Origin: Polynucleobacter sp. JS-Safj-400b-B2
GTDB taxonomy: Bacteria > Pseudomonadota > Gammaproteobacteria > Burkholderiales > Burkholderiaceae
Direction: 5' to 3'
Assembly (NCBI RefSeq): GCF_018881975.1
Contig: NZ_JACVPJ010000004.1
Location: 62,001 to 126,000, forward strand
DNA: 64,000 nt
Position 1 is the first letter of the stretch, and the number at the start of each line of letters is the position of its first letter. Shown here in pieces: positions 41,616 through 54,667 of the stretch. Below the pieces are notes generated by a model, which was not told the DNA's origin, searched no databases, and saw only the letters and a list, made by a program, of their open reading frames with translations. The position numbers were made by a program, and so were the translations under genes.

Positions 41616-42390
41616 GTTGGTAGATCAGCAATTAATGGAGCCCGTCACTTTTTCGGAGAGTGGTGGTGTTCGCTACTTGCATTTCGGTACTGAATCGATT
41701 CAGGGTGCGATGCGCTTGCGTGATCCCGAAGAGATTTATCTTGAGTACAACCAGCAAATGATGGCGTGGCTACTTTTTCTAGAGACTAGGCCTGGGATGA
41801 GGATTGCACAACTTGGACTAGGAACTGGCGCCTTAACTAAATTTCAGCATCGCTATTGTCCAGCGGTTAAAACCACTGTTGTCGAATTCAATCCTGCTGT
41901 AATCGTTTCTGCGAGATCGATGTTTTTTACGCCCAATGATGATCGTAGACTTGAAACACTGCAAACAGATGCCAAACTTTTCGTTCATAACAAAAAATAC
42001 ACAGAACATTTTGATGCAGTACAGGTGGATTTGTATGATGCAATCTGTGACGGACCTTCAGCTAGCTCCTTAGACTTTTATAAAGGTTGCTACAACATTC
42101 TCAAAGGTCCGGGAGTAATGACGGTTAATCTTTTTTCAAGGCATAAAAGCTTTGACATAAACCTCAAGAACATCTGTGAGGCTTTTGACAACAGAGTGCT
42201 CTTGTTTCCAGAATCCCATGATTGCAATGTCGTGGCAATCGCATTTAAAGGGCCTAAACTCGAGGCAGAATGGAAGGACGTATCTAGGCGTGCAAAGCTC
42301 ATTCTTGAGAAGACAGGATTGCCAACCAACAAATGGGTTTCCGGCATTAGTCGCGAGAATGCAAGGCAAGAATTAAAACTTTCTATATAA
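41593..42390 (+). CDS. Spermidine synthase-like methyltransferase-fold protein
   Basis: A protein of about 265 residues with a Rossmann methyltransferase fold: [12 protein letters not shown] (nucleotide loop), [13 protein letters not shown] (acidic residue after strand 2), and [10 protein letters not shown] (active-site Asp region). This matches SpeE-related proteins without a polyamine-specific N-terminal domain, so the substrate is uncertain. The start may be 41593 (overlapping purL by 23 bases) or 41635; neither has a good ribosome site. A strong terminator follows. Confidence 0.78.
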   Translation: MPVVGRIKLVDQQLMEPVTFSESGGVRYLHFGTESIQGAMRLRDPEEIYLEYNQQMMAWLLFLETRPGMRIAQLGLGTGALTKFQHRYCPAVKTTVVEFNPAVIVSARSMFFTPNDDRRLETLQTDAKLFVHNKKYTEHFDAVQVDLYDAICDGPSASSLDFYKGCYNILKGPGVMTVNLFSRHKSFDINLKNICEAFDNRVLLFPESHDCNVVAIAFKGPKLEAEWKDVSRRAKLILEKTGLPTNKWVSGISRENARQELKLSI

Positions 42391-42406
42391 ATAAACCTTG
42401 GGCAAT

Positions 42407-42436
42407 AAAAAAGGCGATCGTTTGATCGCCTTTTTT
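42407..42436. terminator. Bidirectional terminator between speE-like gene and acnB
   Basis: AAAAAAGGCGATC / GATCGCCTTTTTT, a perfect 13-base stem with GTTT loop, between two convergent genes. Confidence 0.95.
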
Positions 42437-42474
42437 ATTTCTCAGCCTCCTTAGAGACTGAGGGATGTGCCCAA

Positions 42475-45060
42475 TTAAACCGTTACAGTATCTGCAACAT
42501 CACTAAATGACTTGAGCTTATCAAAACTCATGTATTTATAAACATCACCAGCTTTGGCATCCAGCGCCTTCACTTGCTCTAAGTACTCAGCGGGAGTAGG
42601 TAGGCGACCTAGAAGGGCTGCAACAGATGCCAATTCAGCAGAAGCCAAATACACACGAGTATCAATACCCAAGCGATTAGGGAAGTTGCGCGTAGAAGTT
42701 GAAACGGCTGTTGATCCTTTGCGGATTTGAGCTTGGTTACCCATGCATAGTGAGCAGCCAGGGCTCTCCATGCGCGCACCAGCAGCACCCAACATACCGT
42801 AGTAACCTTCTTCCATCAAAACCATGGCATCCATTTTGGTAGGAGGTGCTACCCATAAGCGGGTTGGCATATCTTTCTTGCCCTGCAAAACCTGACCAGC
42901 TGCACGGAAGTGGCCGATGTTAGTCATGCATGAGCCAATAAATACTTCATCAATCTTGTCGCCAGCTACTTCAGACAATATCTTGACGTCATCTGGATCG
43001 TTAGGGCATGCAAGGATAGGTTCTTTGATTTCATCAATGTTAATTTCGATGATCTCTGCATAGTCAGCATTTGCATCCGCTTTGAGAAGTTGTGGATTAG
43101 CAATCCACGCTTCCATTGCTTTAATACGGCGACCAAGAGTACGCTTATCTTCATAACCGTTAGCAATCATCCATTTCATCAATGTAATGTTTGATGTCAT
43201 GTACTCGATGATTGGCTCTTTGTTCAGGTGTACTGTGCAACCACCAGCAGAACGCTCAGCAGAAGCATCAGACAATTCAAATGCCTGCTCAACCTTGAGA
43301 TCAGGTAAGCCTTCAATTTCTAGAATGCGGCCAGAGAAAATATTCTTTTTACCTTGCTTTTCAACTGTGAGCAAACCTTTCTTAATTGCATATAAAGGAA
43401 TTGCATTTACTAGATCACGCAAAGTAATACCAGGCTGCATCTTGCCTTTGAAGCGAACCAATACTGACTCAGGCATATCCAATGGCATTACACCAGTGGC
43501 GGCAGCAAAAGCTACCAAGCCTGAACCTGCAGGGAAGGAGATGCCGATTGGGAAGCGTGTATGACTGTCACCACCAGTTCCACAGGTATCTGGAAGGAGC
43601 AAGCGGTTCAACCAGCTATGGATCACGCCGTCACCTGGACGCAGGGCAACCCCACCACGATTGGTCATGAAAGGTGGCAGTTCATGTTGAGTGCGAATAT
43701 CTACTGGTTTTGGATAAGCTGAGGTGTGGCAGAAGGACTGCATGACAAGATCAGAAGAGAAGCCAAGGCAAGCCAAATCTTTTAGCTCATCACGGGTCAT
43801 CGGACCTGTGGTGTCTTGTGAGCCAACTGTAGTCATGTGTGGCTCACAATAAGTACCAGGGCGAACACCTTGACCTTCAGGCAAGCCGCATGCGCGACCA
43901 ACCATTTTCTGTGCCAAGCTAAAGCCCTTTTTACTATCCACGGGATTAACAGGTAAACGGAACTCAGTAGAGGCAGGCAATCCAAGTGCAGCACGCGCTT
44001 TAGCAGTCAATCCGCGGCCAATAATCAAAGGAATACGGCCACCAGCACGAACTTCATCCAAAATCACTGGGGATTTCAATGTAAAGCTCGTGATCTCGCT
44101 ACCATTTTTAAATACTTTGCCTTCGTATGGACGAAGCTCAATCTCGTCTCCCATGTTCATTTGGGAGACATCTAATTCAATTGGTAGCGCTCCTGAATCT
44201 TCCATAGTATTAAAGAAGATTGGGGCAATATTAGTGCCTAAGCACACACCACCATAACGCTTGTTTGGAACAAATGGAATGTCTTGGCCCGTCCACCAAA
44301 GAACGGAGTTGGTAGCGGATTTACGTGAGGAACCTGTCCCAACTACGTCTCCAACATAAGCAATTTGATTGCCTTTTTTCTGGAGGGCGGCGATTTGTTT
44401 CATTGGTCCGCGAACACCGGTCTCATCAGGCTCAATACCAGGACGTGGATTCTTCAACATGATCGTTGCATGCAATGGAATATCAGGACGACTCCATGCA
44501 TCTGGTGCAGGGGAGAGGTCATCGGTATTGGTTTCACCAGTTACTTTGAAAACAGTGAGTTTCATACTTTCTGGTACTGCAGGGCGGCTAGTAAACCACT
44601 CAGCATTTGCCCAACTTTCCATTACTGCTTTAGCGTTTGCATTACCTTTTTCAGCAAGCTCTTGAACATCGTTAAAGTAGTCAAACATCAAGAGTGTTTT
44701 TTTGAGCGCTTCAGCTGCTGCTGCGCCACATTCCGCATCAGCAAGCATTTCTACTAAAGGCTTAATGTTGTAGCCACCGAGCATCGTGCCCAACAATTCG
44801 GTAGCGCGTACACGGGAAATTAATGGAGATTTATCTGTGCCTTTAGCAACAGCATCTAAAAATTCAGCTTTTACTTTGGCTGCTTCATCTACGCCAGCAG
44901 GAACGCGGTTGGTAATTAATTCAACGAGCTCAGCTTCTTTGCCAGCAGGCGGATTTTTGAGTAATTTCACCAAATCAGCAGTTTGATCTTTGGTTAGAGT
45001 AAGGGCTGGAATTCCAAGGGCTGCACGTTCGGCAACTTGGGCGTTATAGGCTTCTAACAT
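42475..45060 (-). CDS. acnB: Aconitate hydratase B
   Basis: An 861-residue aconitase B. The N-terminal HEAT-like domain (about 1-160) is specific to AcnB. The 4Fe-4S cluster Cys residues are seen in [10 protein letters not shown] and [11 protein letters not shown] near the C-terminus. [13 protein letters not shown] and [12 protein letters not shown] are active-site segments. It isomerises citrate and isocitrate and may also act in the 2-methylcitrate cycle. Confidence 0.96.
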   Translation of the reverse strand: MLEAYNAQVAERAALGIPALTLTKDQTADLVKLLKNPPAGKEAELVELITNRVPAGVDEAAKVKAEFLDAVAKGTDKSPLISRVRATELLGTMLGGYNIKPLVEMLADAECGAAAAEALKKTLLMFDYFNDVQELAEKGNANAKAVMESWANAEWFTSRPAVPESMKLTVFKVTGETNTDDLSPAPDAWSRPDIPLHATIMLKNPRPGIEPDETGVRGPMKQIAALQKKGNQIAYVGDVVGTGSSRKSATNSVLWWTGQDIPFVPNKRYGGVCLGTNIAPIFFNTMEDSGALPIELDVSQMNMGDEIELRPYEGKVFKNGSEITSFTLKSPVILDEVRAGGRIPLIIGRGLTAKARAALGLPASTEFRLPVNPVDSKKGFSLAQKMVGRACGLPEGQGVRPGTYCEPHMTTVGSQDTTGPMTRDELKDLACLGFSSDLVMQSFCHTSAYPKPVDIRTQHELPPFMTNRGGVALRPGDGVIHSWLNRLLLPDTCGTGGDSHTRFPIGISFPAGSGLVAFAAATGVMPLDMPESVLVRFKGKMQPGITLRDLVNAIPLYAIKKGLLTVEKQGKKNIFSGRILEIEGLPDLKVEQAFELSDASAERSAGGCTVHLNKEPIIEYMTSNITLMKWMIANGYEDKRTLGRRIKAMEAWIANPQLLKADANADYAEIIEINIDEIKEPILACPNDPDDVKILSEVAGDKIDEVFIGSCMTNIGHFRAAGQVLQGKKDMPTRLWVAPPTKMDAMVLMEEGYYGMLGAAGARMESPGCSLCMGNQAQIRKGSTAVSTSTRNFPNRLGIDTRVYLASAELASVAALLGRLPTPAEYLEQVKALDAKAGDVYKYMSFDKLKSFSDVADTVTV

Positions 45061-45266
45061 TGTGTTTCCTATGAGGTAAAAGTGGTCAATAGAAAGGCCA
45101 AAAGGGTATTTTCTCCCGATTGATGAAATTATAGTTGCTTATTTAAGTCTTATATAAGAGTTTAAAGCCCTAATTTGGCTCAAAAATGGGCTATTAATGG
45201 AAATATTAGGGTTTTTACGCAATTCAGCACATGATTTGTACATCAGGCGCAGCCAAACCTGGCCAC

Positions 45267-45455
45267 TTACAAGGTTTGCTCATCCTTCATTGCCCACACT
45301 AAGGCGACTACCCAGCCAATAAGGGACCAGCCCAAAAAGAGATTTAGGGCAAATATAGCCCCGGAATTAGCTCTTTTCTTGTTAAAAGCGATCGCAAAAG
45401 GTAGGAAATAGAAGAGGGATAGAAGGGTGAGGAGCACTGCAAATATAAGGCGCAT
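45267..45455 (-). CDS. Small Imm_superinfect-like membrane protein
   Basis: A 62-residue protein with two membrane helices (LIFAVLLTLLSLFYFLPFAIA and SLIGWVVALVWAM). The middle block ALNLFLGWSLIGWVVALVWA matches the superinfection immunity protein family pattern, known from phage T4 Imm-like and many bacterial proteins. In bacteria the family's role is not established. It stands alone between acnB and the divergent pyrG. Confidence 0.75.
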   Translation of the reverse strand: MRLIFAVLLTLLSLFYFLPFAIAFNKKRANSGAIFALNLFLGWSLIGWVVALVWAMKDEQTL

Positions 45456-45564
45456 ATGGTCTAAATTAGCTCAGATGAATGGAGGTTCTTGTCATATTAC
45501 CGAATTTGAATTTAATAGCCTATGTTCCTCTGTCGTTATAATTACTTTTTCCAACAGAGCTTAA

Positions 45565-47229
<1,665 letters not shown>

Positions 47230-47238
47230 AGGAAGAGC

Positions 47239-48108
47239 ATGAGCACATTTAAATTATGTGGTTTTGATGTTGGTTTAGATCAACGGTTCTTCTTGATTGC
47301 AGGCCCTTGTGTTATTGAATCAGAGCAGTCTGCTATTGATATCGCTGGCCAGTTAAAAGAAATTACTTCTGCTTTAAAGATTCCATTTATCTACAAGTCT
47401 TCATTTGATAAAGCCAATCGTTCTTCAGGTACCTCTTTTCGCGGTCTTGGAATGGATAAAGGCTTAGAGATTTTGGCTAAAGTCAAAAAGCAAGTTGATG
47501 TTCCGGTATTGACCGACGTTCACGATATCAGTGAAATCACTGCCGTCGCTAGCGTCGTGGATGTATTGCAGACCCCAGCATTTTTATGCAGACAGACTGA
47601 TTTCATTCGAGCCTGTGCGCAAAGTGGTAAGCCTGTGAACTTTAAAAAAGGCCAGTTTCTTTCTCCGCATGAAATGCTTAACGTGATTGATAAAGCACGT
47701 GCAGCCGCTGCCGAAAATAATCTCGCCGATCAATTTATGGTTTGTGAACGCGGCGCATCATTTGGCTATAACAACTTAGTTTCGGACATGCGCAGCTTGG
47801 CAATTTTGCGTGAGTCAAAAGCCCCAGTCGTTTTTGATGCGACCCATTCTGTTCAGCTGCCAGGCGGACAAGGTAACTCCAGTGGCGGTCAACGTGAATT
47901 CGTCCCCGTTTTAGCTCGGGCTGCTGTAGCAGTAGGAATCAGCGGCCTCTTTATGGAAACCCATCCAGACCCAGCAAAAGCTTTATCTGATGGCCCTAAT
48001 GCTGTTCCTTTAGATCGTATGAAGGAACTGCTTGAGTCATTGGTTGCCATAGATAGCGTTGTTAAGTCGACTGGTTCATTTTTAGAAGATAGTTTCAAGT
48101 TGCTTTAA
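47239..48108 (+). CDS. kdsA: 3-deoxy-D-manno-octulosonate 8-phosphate synthase
   Basis: A 289-residue TIM-barrel aldolase making Kdo-8-P from PEP and arabinose 5-phosphate for lipopolysaccharide. [19 protein letters not shown] and [12 protein letters not shown] are the substrate-binding blocks. No Cys is seen at the metal position (KKGQFL; the AGPCVIES Cys is N-terminal), so metal dependence cannot be settled here. It follows pyrG by nine bases. Confidence 0.94.
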   Translation: MSTFKLCGFDVGLDQRFFLIAGPCVIESEQSAIDIAGQLKEITSALKIPFIYKSSFDKANRSSGTSFRGLGMDKGLEILAKVKKQVDVPVLTDVHDISEITAVASVVDVLQTPAFLCRQTDFIRACAQSGKPVNFKKGQFLSPHEMLNVIDKARAAAAENNLADQFMVCERGASFGYNNLVSDMRSLAILRESKAPVVFDATHSVQLPGGQGNSSGGQREFVPVLARAAVAVGISGLFMETHPDPAKALSDGPNAVPLDRMKELLESLVAIDSVVKSTGSFLEDSFKLL

Positions 48109-49446
<1,338 letters not shown>

Positions 49447-49471
49447 GATAGTTCTGGTTTATTGATAACGT

Positions 49472-49777
49472 ATGCGGATAGTCATCTACTCCATGCTGGT
49501 TTTGCTAATAGCAATCCAGTACCCCCTTTGGCTGGGGAAGGGTGGATGGTTAAAGGTGTATGAGATGGAGCGACAAGTTGAGCTTCAAGAGGCTAAAAAT
49601 AGTCTCTTGGCTCTGCGTAATGCCAAGTTATCTGGTGATGTAAAAGACCTCAAGGATGGTACTCGAGCAATAGAAGAGCGAGCTCGTGTCGAGCATGGCT
49701 TAATCAAAGAGGGCGAGTTTTTTGTGCAAATCTTGCCAGCGGATAAATCATCCGATGCACAAGCTACAAAGCAATGA
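49472..49777 (+). CDS. ftsB: Cell-division protein FtsB
   Basis: A 101-residue protein with one N-terminal membrane helix (about 3-20), then a coiled coil ([22 protein letters not shown]) and an acidic end including [15 protein letters not shown], typical of FtsB. It joins FtsL and FtsQ at the divisome. The eno-ftsB order is widely conserved, which supports the call strongly. Confidence 0.92.
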   Translation: MRIVIYSMLVLLIAIQYPLWLGKGGWLKVYEMERQVELQEAKNSLLALRNAKLSGDVKDLKDGTRAIEERARVEHGLIKEGEFFVQILPADKSSDAQATKQ

Positions 49778-49781
49778 TTGT

Positions 49782-50747
49782 CTAATGACCGCTAGATGGC
49801 GGTCTTGTAGCATCACTTAACAAATCAGTCTTAAACACTTGCAAGCAATCAACTGCATCAAAGCGGTAGGGCTTTGCGCAGAAATCACAAACAGTCTCTA
49901 CAGCACCTTGTTCTGCAAGAATGTTTTGAACCTCTTCCTCGCCGAGCATTCGTAAAATATCAGCGACCTTAGTGCGAGAACAACGACATGCAAAGCGAAT
50001 GGGTCTGGCGGGGAAACTCCTCACGCCATTCTCAGTGGACTCCTCCAAAAAGAGTCGCCTTAAGATGGTTTCTGGGGGGAGGGTAAGTAATTCTTCGTTG
50101 GTAATTGTTTCACCAAGTGTTTGAATGCGAGACCAACCCTCAGCTGCAATTTCAGGGTCTAAATGGGCATGGCCACCTGAATTTGGCAAGCGTTGCAACA
50201 ATAAGCCGCCAACATGGGTGTCACTTGAGGCGAGCCATATGCGTGTATCTAATTGCTCAGAATTTTGCATGTATAGCGCTATTGCTTCAGCAGCGCTGGT
50301 AACAGGCTTTATTACCGATCCTTGATGGTCCTGAAGGGCAACGATGCCTTGATAGGGTGCCTGACCTGGTTCGCGGTCTGCTGGATCTAGAGTAATGACC
50401 AATCTTCCGCTTGAGCTCACGTCTAAAAGGTCTGCTAGGGATGCATCAAGCGCAATATCTGAAGGGTCAACCGAGAGCTTAACGGTCGCACGCATCGATA
50501 AATCCGATTTACATTCCACCACGAGCAGTTGAATTGGGCCCTTGCTTTGGGCCTGAATAATCAAAGTTCCATCAAATTTAAGGCTAGCACTTAACAGGGT
50601 GGCTGCTCCTACAAAGTCACCCAGAATGCGTCGTATGGCAGGGGGGTCATTTCGACGCTCTAAAACAGCCTGCCAAGCGCTGCCAATTGACACAATCTCG
50701 CCGCGAACAGGGGCGCCATCACACATAAAGACTAGTAATTCATTCAT
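49782..50747 (-). CDS. hslO: Hsp33 redox-regulated chaperone
   Basis: A 321-residue chaperone activated by oxidation. The C-terminal zinc switch is visible as FACRCSRTK and VCDFCAKPY (CxC...CxxC). A linker and an N-terminal substrate domain precede it. It is convergent with ftsB, ending four bases away, and divergent from gltX with a 56-base gap. Confidence 0.95.
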   Translation of the reverse strand: MNELLVFMCDGAPVRGEIVSIGSAWQAVLERRNDPPAIRRILGDFVGAATLLSASLKFDGTLIIQAQSKGPIQLLVVECKSDLSMRATVKLSVDPSDIALDASLADLLDVSSSGRLVITLDPADREPGQAPYQGIVALQDHQGSVIKPVTSAAEAIALYMQNSEQLDTRIWLASSDTHVGGLLLQRLPNSGGHAHLDPEIAAEGWSRIQTLGETITNEELLTLPPETILRRLFLEESTENGVRSFPARPIRFACRCSRTKVADILRMLGEEEVQNILAEQGAVETVCDFCAKPYRFDAVDCLQVFKTDLLSDATRPPSSGH

Positions 50748-50803
50748 ACCTCAAAGTATCCACTTTTTTTCAGATTTAGTCCCATCATTCCCGACCTGAG
50801 ATA

Positions 50804-52210
50804 ATGTTGTTTATGCATATTCGTACACGATTCGCCCCTAGTCCCACGGGCTTTATTCATCTGGGAAACCTTCGCAGCGCTCTCTATCCTTGGGCATTTG
50901 CTCGCCATAATAAAGGCGACTTTATTCTCAGAATTGAGGATACCGATTTAGAACGCTCTACCCAAGAGGCGGTCGACGTCATCATCGAGGGAATGGCATG
51001 GCTTGGCCTTGATTTGGACGAAGGCCCAATCTATCAAATGCAACGCATTGATAGATATCGTGAGGTCGTAAAACAAATGCTAGACGCCGGATTGGCATAT
51101 CACTGCTACATGAGCGAGGAAGAGCTTAATCAGCTACGTGATCAACAAATGGCCAATAAAGAAAAGCCACGCTATAACGGCTTATGGAGGCCGGAACCAG
51201 GAAAGTTATTGCCCCCCATTCCAGTGGGTGTGAATCCAGTCATTCGCTTTAAGAATCCAATTGGTGGGTCTGTCATTTGGAATGATGCTGTTAAAGGTCA
51301 AATAGAAATTAGCAATGATGAGCTTGATGATCTGGTGATTGCCAGACCAGATGGAACGCCTACCTATAACTTCTGCGTAGTGATAGATGACATGGATATG
51401 AATATTACCCATGTCATTCGGGGTGATGATCACGTGAACAACACGCCTAGGCAAATCAACATCATGAAGGCACTCGGTGGTACGCCGCCTGTATATGCCC
51501 ATTTGCCTACAGTATTAAATGATTCTGGCGAAAAGATGAGCAAGCGCAACGGGGCGATGAGTGTGCGCGATTATCAAAAAGCAGGATATTTACCTGAGGC
51601 CATCCTCAATTATCTGGCACGCCTTGGATGGTCTCATGGTGATGCTGAAATATTTACCAAAGAACAATTTGTTGATTGGTTTGACCTAGAAAATTTAGGG
51701 CGCTCACCAGCGCAACACAATCCAGAAAAGTTGCTTTGGCTAAATCACCAATACATACAGAACGCAGACCCAGTTAAATTGGCGATAGCAACCAAACCTT
51801 TCGCACATCAACTTGGTATTGATACCGAATCAGGCCCAGACTTTGTGCAGGTAGTTGGTTTACTAAAAGATCGCGCCAATACTTTGATTGAAATTGCTGA
51901 AGGGGCTAAGCTATTTTATTTGCCCGCCCCCAATTTAAGTGCAGAAAAAATTAAAGAAAATATTACTGAAGCCATCATTCCTGCATTAAAGGATTTAACT
52001 GATGGAATCTCTGAGGCTGAGCCTACTAAAGAGGCTTACGCTGCTGTTTTTAAGCAAGTGCTTGCAAAATATCAAATTAAAATGCCGGCTTTAGCAATGC
52101 CCGTTAGGTATGCATTATTTGCCACTACACAGACTCCAGCCATTGATTCTGTATTGGTAGTTTTGGGTAAGGAAGAGGCTGTAAAGAGGCTCTCTAAGGT
52201 AATCCAGTAA
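50804..52210 (+). CDS. gltX: Glutamyl-tRNA synthetase
   Basis: A 468-residue class I synthetase. The HIGH-type motif is [11 protein letters not shown] and the KMSKS-type motif [10 protein letters not shown]. The C-terminal anticodon-binding domain is present. ATGs at 50804 and 50813 are both possible; the later one gives the usual short [11 protein letters not shown] start. It is the last gene before the island attachment tRNA. Confidence 0.95.
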   Translation: MLFMHIRTRFAPSPTGFIHLGNLRSALYPWAFARHNKGDFILRIEDTDLERSTQEAVDVIIEGMAWLGLDLDEGPIYQMQRIDRYREVVKQMLDAGLAYHCYMSEEELNQLRDQQMANKEKPRYNGLWRPEPGKLLPPIPVGVNPVIRFKNPIGGSVIWNDAVKGQIEISNDELDDLVIARPDGTPTYNFCVVIDDMDMNITHVIRGDDHVNNTPRQINIMKALGGTPPVYAHLPTVLNDSGEKMSKRNGAMSVRDYQKAGYLPEAILNYLARLGWSHGDAEIFTKEQFVDWFDLENLGRSPAQHNPEKLLWLNHQYIQNADPVKLAIATKPFAHQLGIDTESGPDFVQVVGLLKDRANTLIEIAEGAKLFYLPAPNLSAEKIKENITEAIIPALKDLTDGISEAEPTKEAYAAVFKQVLAKYQIKMPALAMPVRYALFATTQTPAIDSVLVVLGKEEAVKRLSKVIQ

Positions 52211-52288
52211 GGAATTTGCGCATCTGCACAAAAATAGGATAAAATCTTGGATTGTTTTGAGTGTCTTGTAGTTTTATTGCGAGATTTC

Positions 52289-52364
<76 letters not shown>

Positions 52365-52411
52365 ACGACTAGTTTTTTGCGGTTCGCAGCAGTCCCAAAT
52401 AACACCAAATT

Positions 52412-52445
52412 AACCCGTTAAGTCCTTGATTTAACGGGTTTTTTG
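52412..52445 (+). terminator. Terminator downstream of tRNA-Ala
   Basis: AACCCGTTAA / TTAACGGGTT ten-base stem with nine-base loop and a T-run to 52445. It isolates the integrase from read-through out of gltX and the tRNA. Confidence 0.9.
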
Positions 52446-52499
52446 TAGCCCTAGCGTTCCATTGCGGTTCCGAGCGAGATATGCCAAGCAACGTATGTT

Positions 52500-52559
52500 T
52501 TGTTATAAAAGTTGTTATAAAAGAGGGGTAGAATCCAATTTTCCACACTTTTATAACAA
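52500..52559. promoter_or_regulatory. Three copies of TTGTTATAAAAG at the integrase 5' end
   Basis: TTGTTATAAAAG occurs as a direct tandem at 52500-52511 and 52512-52523, and as its reverse complement CTTTTATAACAA at 52548-52559, two bases before the integrase ATG. The array looks like an operator or arm-type binding site for the integrase or the AlpA-like protein. The integrase ATG has no Shine-Dalgarno sequence between the last copy and the start. Confidence 0.7.
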
Positions 52560-52561
52560 AT

Positions 52562-53836
52562 ATGGCGCAACCTCCCGTAGTGACTGAGTTGGAAGTTAAA
52601 AAAGCCCGCCCACAAGATAAAACTTACAAAATATTATTGGGGCGGGGATTTTGGCTTGACGTTTCTCCGTTAGGAGTTAAATCTTGGCGTCAATCGGTCA
52701 GGCAAAATGGTCAGCAACGCCTAATGACTTTAGGTAGGTATCCGGATATGTCCCTGAAAGAGGCAAATGCAAAGGCTGAGGCGAATCGGGTGGCTTCTAG
52801 GGTAAAGTTCGCGGGTGGGCATGATGGAGTGAAGCCGGTCCGGCGAACAAAAATTTTTAAGGAAGCCGCTAAAGATTATTTGCTTTCCCATAAGGGAACT
52901 TGGTCTAAGGTTCACTATCACGCGGTGGGGCAGTTTATAAGTGAGATGTGCAATGGCTATGAAGATACCCTTGGAAAAGGGTTCGGCGAGACCCCCATTG
53001 GAAGTGTGACCAAGAAGCAGGTGCTGGTAATTGTCGATGGAGCTCTAGCTAGGGGTGCACATGGAACCGCTAGAGATATCTTGATGTATCTCAAGGCAAT
53101 ACTGGTTTCTTATAACGGACGGCAGGAGTTAAAAGATAAGATTAACCTTGATCGGATCGATATAGTTGGCATTAAACAGTCTTTGCCGCCACCGCGAAGA
53201 AGAAAATCCATGGCTGCAATCGATATTTGGGAAATGCCAAAATTTCTATGGCTATTAAACCAGTTAACTAGGTCAGCGGTTAGAACTAAGATTGCCACCC
53301 AAATGCTGTTGTTAACGGGGGTAAGGACGAAAGAGTTGCGCCAAATGCAGCTCAATCAAATTAACTTTGACCGCAAAGAGTGGATTATTCCGGCCGCCGA
53401 GATGAAAAATCGACTGGAGCATATAGTACCCTTGTCGGATAAGGTGATTCGGCTTTTGAGTGTTCTAAGGGCTGAGCGGGATGCATTACTTGGTAGCGAT
53501 CCACGAAAAAATGCCAAGTATGTTTTTTATGGCGATCGTAACCCTAATGCAACCATTAGCGAAAATACAGTGCTAGAGGTTATTGAGAAGATTGGCTACA
53601 AGGGTCGTCAAACGGGGCATGGATTTAGGACACTATTTTCGACCTGGGGAAACTCAAAGGTTAAAGAGGGTAACTGGACAAAAGATGCAATTGAATTGCA
53701 GTTATCTCACGTTGATGGCGATAAAGTTCGGGGTGCCTATAACAAATATCAGTATTTTGACGAGAGACGCGCCCTAATGGATGCCTGGGCCAAGCAAATT
53801 GAAGATTGGGAGATTGAAGGGATTCGGGGTAACTAA
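52562..53836 (+). CDS. Tyrosine recombinase (P4-type integrase, DUF4102 N-terminus)
   Basis: A 424-residue integrase. The N-terminal DUF4102-like arm-binding part has DKTYKILLGRGFWLDVSP and RYPDMSLKEA. The catalytic domain shows R255 in TGVRTKEL, H353-G-F-R356, H383 in QLSHVDG, and a Tyr cluster at 393/396/398 in AYNKYQYFDERR, of which Y393 is the likely nucleophile. It should catalyse integration and, with AlpA, excision. It ends four bases inside the oppositely oriented alpA-like gene. Confidence 0.93.
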   Translation: MAQPPVVTELEVKKARPQDKTYKILLGRGFWLDVSPLGVKSWRQSVRQNGQQRLMTLGRYPDMSLKEANAKAEANRVASRVKFAGGHDGVKPVRRTKIFKEAAKDYLLSHKGTWSKVHYHAVGQFISEMCNGYEDTLGKGFGETPIGSVTKKQVLVIVDGALARGAHGTARDILMYLKAILVSYNGRQELKDKINLDRIDIVGIKQSLPPPRRRKSMAAIDIWEMPKFLWLLNQLTRSAVRTKIATQMLLLTGVRTKELRQMQLNQINFDRKEWIIPAAEMKNRLEHIVPLSDKVIRLLSVLRAERDALLGSDPRKNAKYVFYGDRNPNATISENTVLEVIEKIGYKGRQTGHGFRTLFSTWGNSKVKEGNWTKDAIELQLSHVDGDKVRGAYNKYQYFDERRALMDAWAKQIEDWEIEGIRGN

Positions 53837-54063
53837 ATCTTGCTGCGGCAATCTCTTTTATAAATTTTTTCAATAATCCATTCTTGGATCTCAGTCTGAA
53901 CCCATGCAACTTTGTTATCCAGCAGTCGGATTGGAGCTGGAAATTCCCCGTCATTTATCAGATTGTAGATACTGGTCTTGGATAGGCTCGTCATCCGCTC
54001 AACATCGGATCGCCTAAGAAGAATTAGTGGCTCTGCTGATGTGGTTTTGGCTTTATCTTCCAT
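53833..54063 (-). CDS. AlpA-like excisionase/regulator (MerR-type HTH)
   Basis: A 76-residue protein with a winged helix-turn-helix: LRRSDVERMTSLSKTSIY, then GEFPAPIRLL and VAWVQTEIQEWI, the AlpA/HTH_17 pattern. AlpA activates integrase genes and promotes excision of P4-like elements. Its last four bases overlap the integrase end tail-to-tail, so the two convergent mRNAs are complementary at their ends. Confidence 0.88.
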   Translation of the reverse strand: MEDKAKTTSAEPLILLRRSDVERMTSLSKTSIYNLINDGEFPAPIRLLDNKVAWVQTEIQEWIIEKIYKRDCRSKI

Positions 54064-54073
54064 GTAAAAAGAA

Positions 54074-54124
54074 TAACGAGCGACGCTTTGATTTCAGTTT
54101 CTAATACTCTAAAAATTAACGAGC
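54074..54124. repeat. Direct repeat TAACGAGC x2 upstream of alpA-like gene
   Basis: TAACGAGC at 54074-54081 and 54117-54124, 43 bases apart (about four helical turns), in the divergent region between the alpA-like gene and the plus-strand gene series. Possible regulator sites; chance is not excluded for an 8-mer pair. Confidence 0.35.
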
Positions 54125-54166
54125 ACTTAATTCACTAGACTACATCAGCCATTCGATAATTTCTCA

Positions 54167-54280
54167 ATTGGCGCGGGTGTAAACGGAAGGTTTCAAGATC
54201 GACTCCTTTTAGCACGCGGTTGCACATTCGCGCCAATACCACGCTTACTAATAAGCCGTCCTTTCGGCATGAAAGCGCGT
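54167..54280 (+). promoter_or_regulatory. Structured leader, copy 1 (divergent form)
   Basis: An outer perfect stem ATTGGCGCG (54167-54175) / CGCGCCAAT (54229-54237) replaces the hairpins A and B of other copies. Then follows the shared third unit: CGCTT (54242-54246) pairs with AAGCG (54273-54277) around hairpin GCCG-TCCTTT-CGGC (54255-54268). In other copies the outer pair is CCCTTT/AAAGGG, so this is a compensated change. It precedes the ATG at 54281. Confidence 0.65.
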
Positions 54281-54541
54281 ATGAAGAAAATTCAAGAAAA
54301 GTCTTTCCTGGACATCATTGAGATGCTGGGTGCTATTTCCGGTATTGCTGGCTCTTACTGCCTAGCAACCTCTGGCACTGGCCATGAGTTGGAGGCGCTT
54401 GGGTGGGCCTTGTTTTTGGTCGCTAATCTTAGCTGGATTGTTTCAGCCATTTACCGACGTGTCGTCCCTTTATTGATCATGAACCTGTTTTACATGGGCT
54501 CATCAATCATTGGCGTTCTCAAAGTATCGAACGTTATCTAA
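54281..54541 (+). CDS. Small multi-pass membrane protein, unrecognised
   Basis: An 86-residue protein with about three hydrophobic segments (LGAISGIAGSYCLA; LGWALFLVANLSWIVSAIY; LLIMNLFYMGSSIIGVL). It loosely resembles short PnuC/SWEET-like membrane proteins, but no function can be assigned. ATG 54281 is preferred: an ATG at 54269 lies in the conserved GGCATGAAAG block of the leader, which is not a start in other copies. It is the first gene of the plus-strand island series. Confidence 0.7.
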   Translation: MKKIQEKSFLDIIEMLGAISGIAGSYCLATSGTGHELEALGWALFLVANLSWIVSAIYRRVVPLLIMNLFYMGSSIIGVLKVSNVI

Positions 54542-54553
54542 AGCATTGAAATT

Positions 54554-54660
54554 AAAGCCGGAAGGTTTTCTTATGGGGGCGGCGCCCTTATAAGAAAGCA
54601 ATCCTTTTGTTTTGCCAATTTGGCATGACATTTAACTCGCTCTTAGAGCATTTTTAAAGG
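54554..54660 (+). promoter_or_regulatory. Structured leader, copy 2 (before beta clamp)
   Basis: Hairpin A: AAAGCC-GGAA-GGTTTT (54554-54569), 13 bases after the previous stop. Hairpin B: GTTTTCTTAT (54565-54574) / ATAAGAAAGC (54590-54599), extended inward by GGGGGC/GCCCTT. Unit C: CCTTT (54603-54607) / AAAGG (54656-54660) enclosing two hairpins, GCCA/TGGC (54614-54624) and GCTC/GAGC (54639-54649). A and B share bases 54565-54569. The 3' arm of C is the ribosome site for the ATG at 54668. Confidence 0.8.
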
Positions 54661-54667
54661 AAATTTC

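Noticed and set aside
49787..49804. GACCGC/GCGGTC hairpin as ftsB terminator
   Set aside because: It lies in the hslO coding end, the stem is short and no adequate T-run follows.
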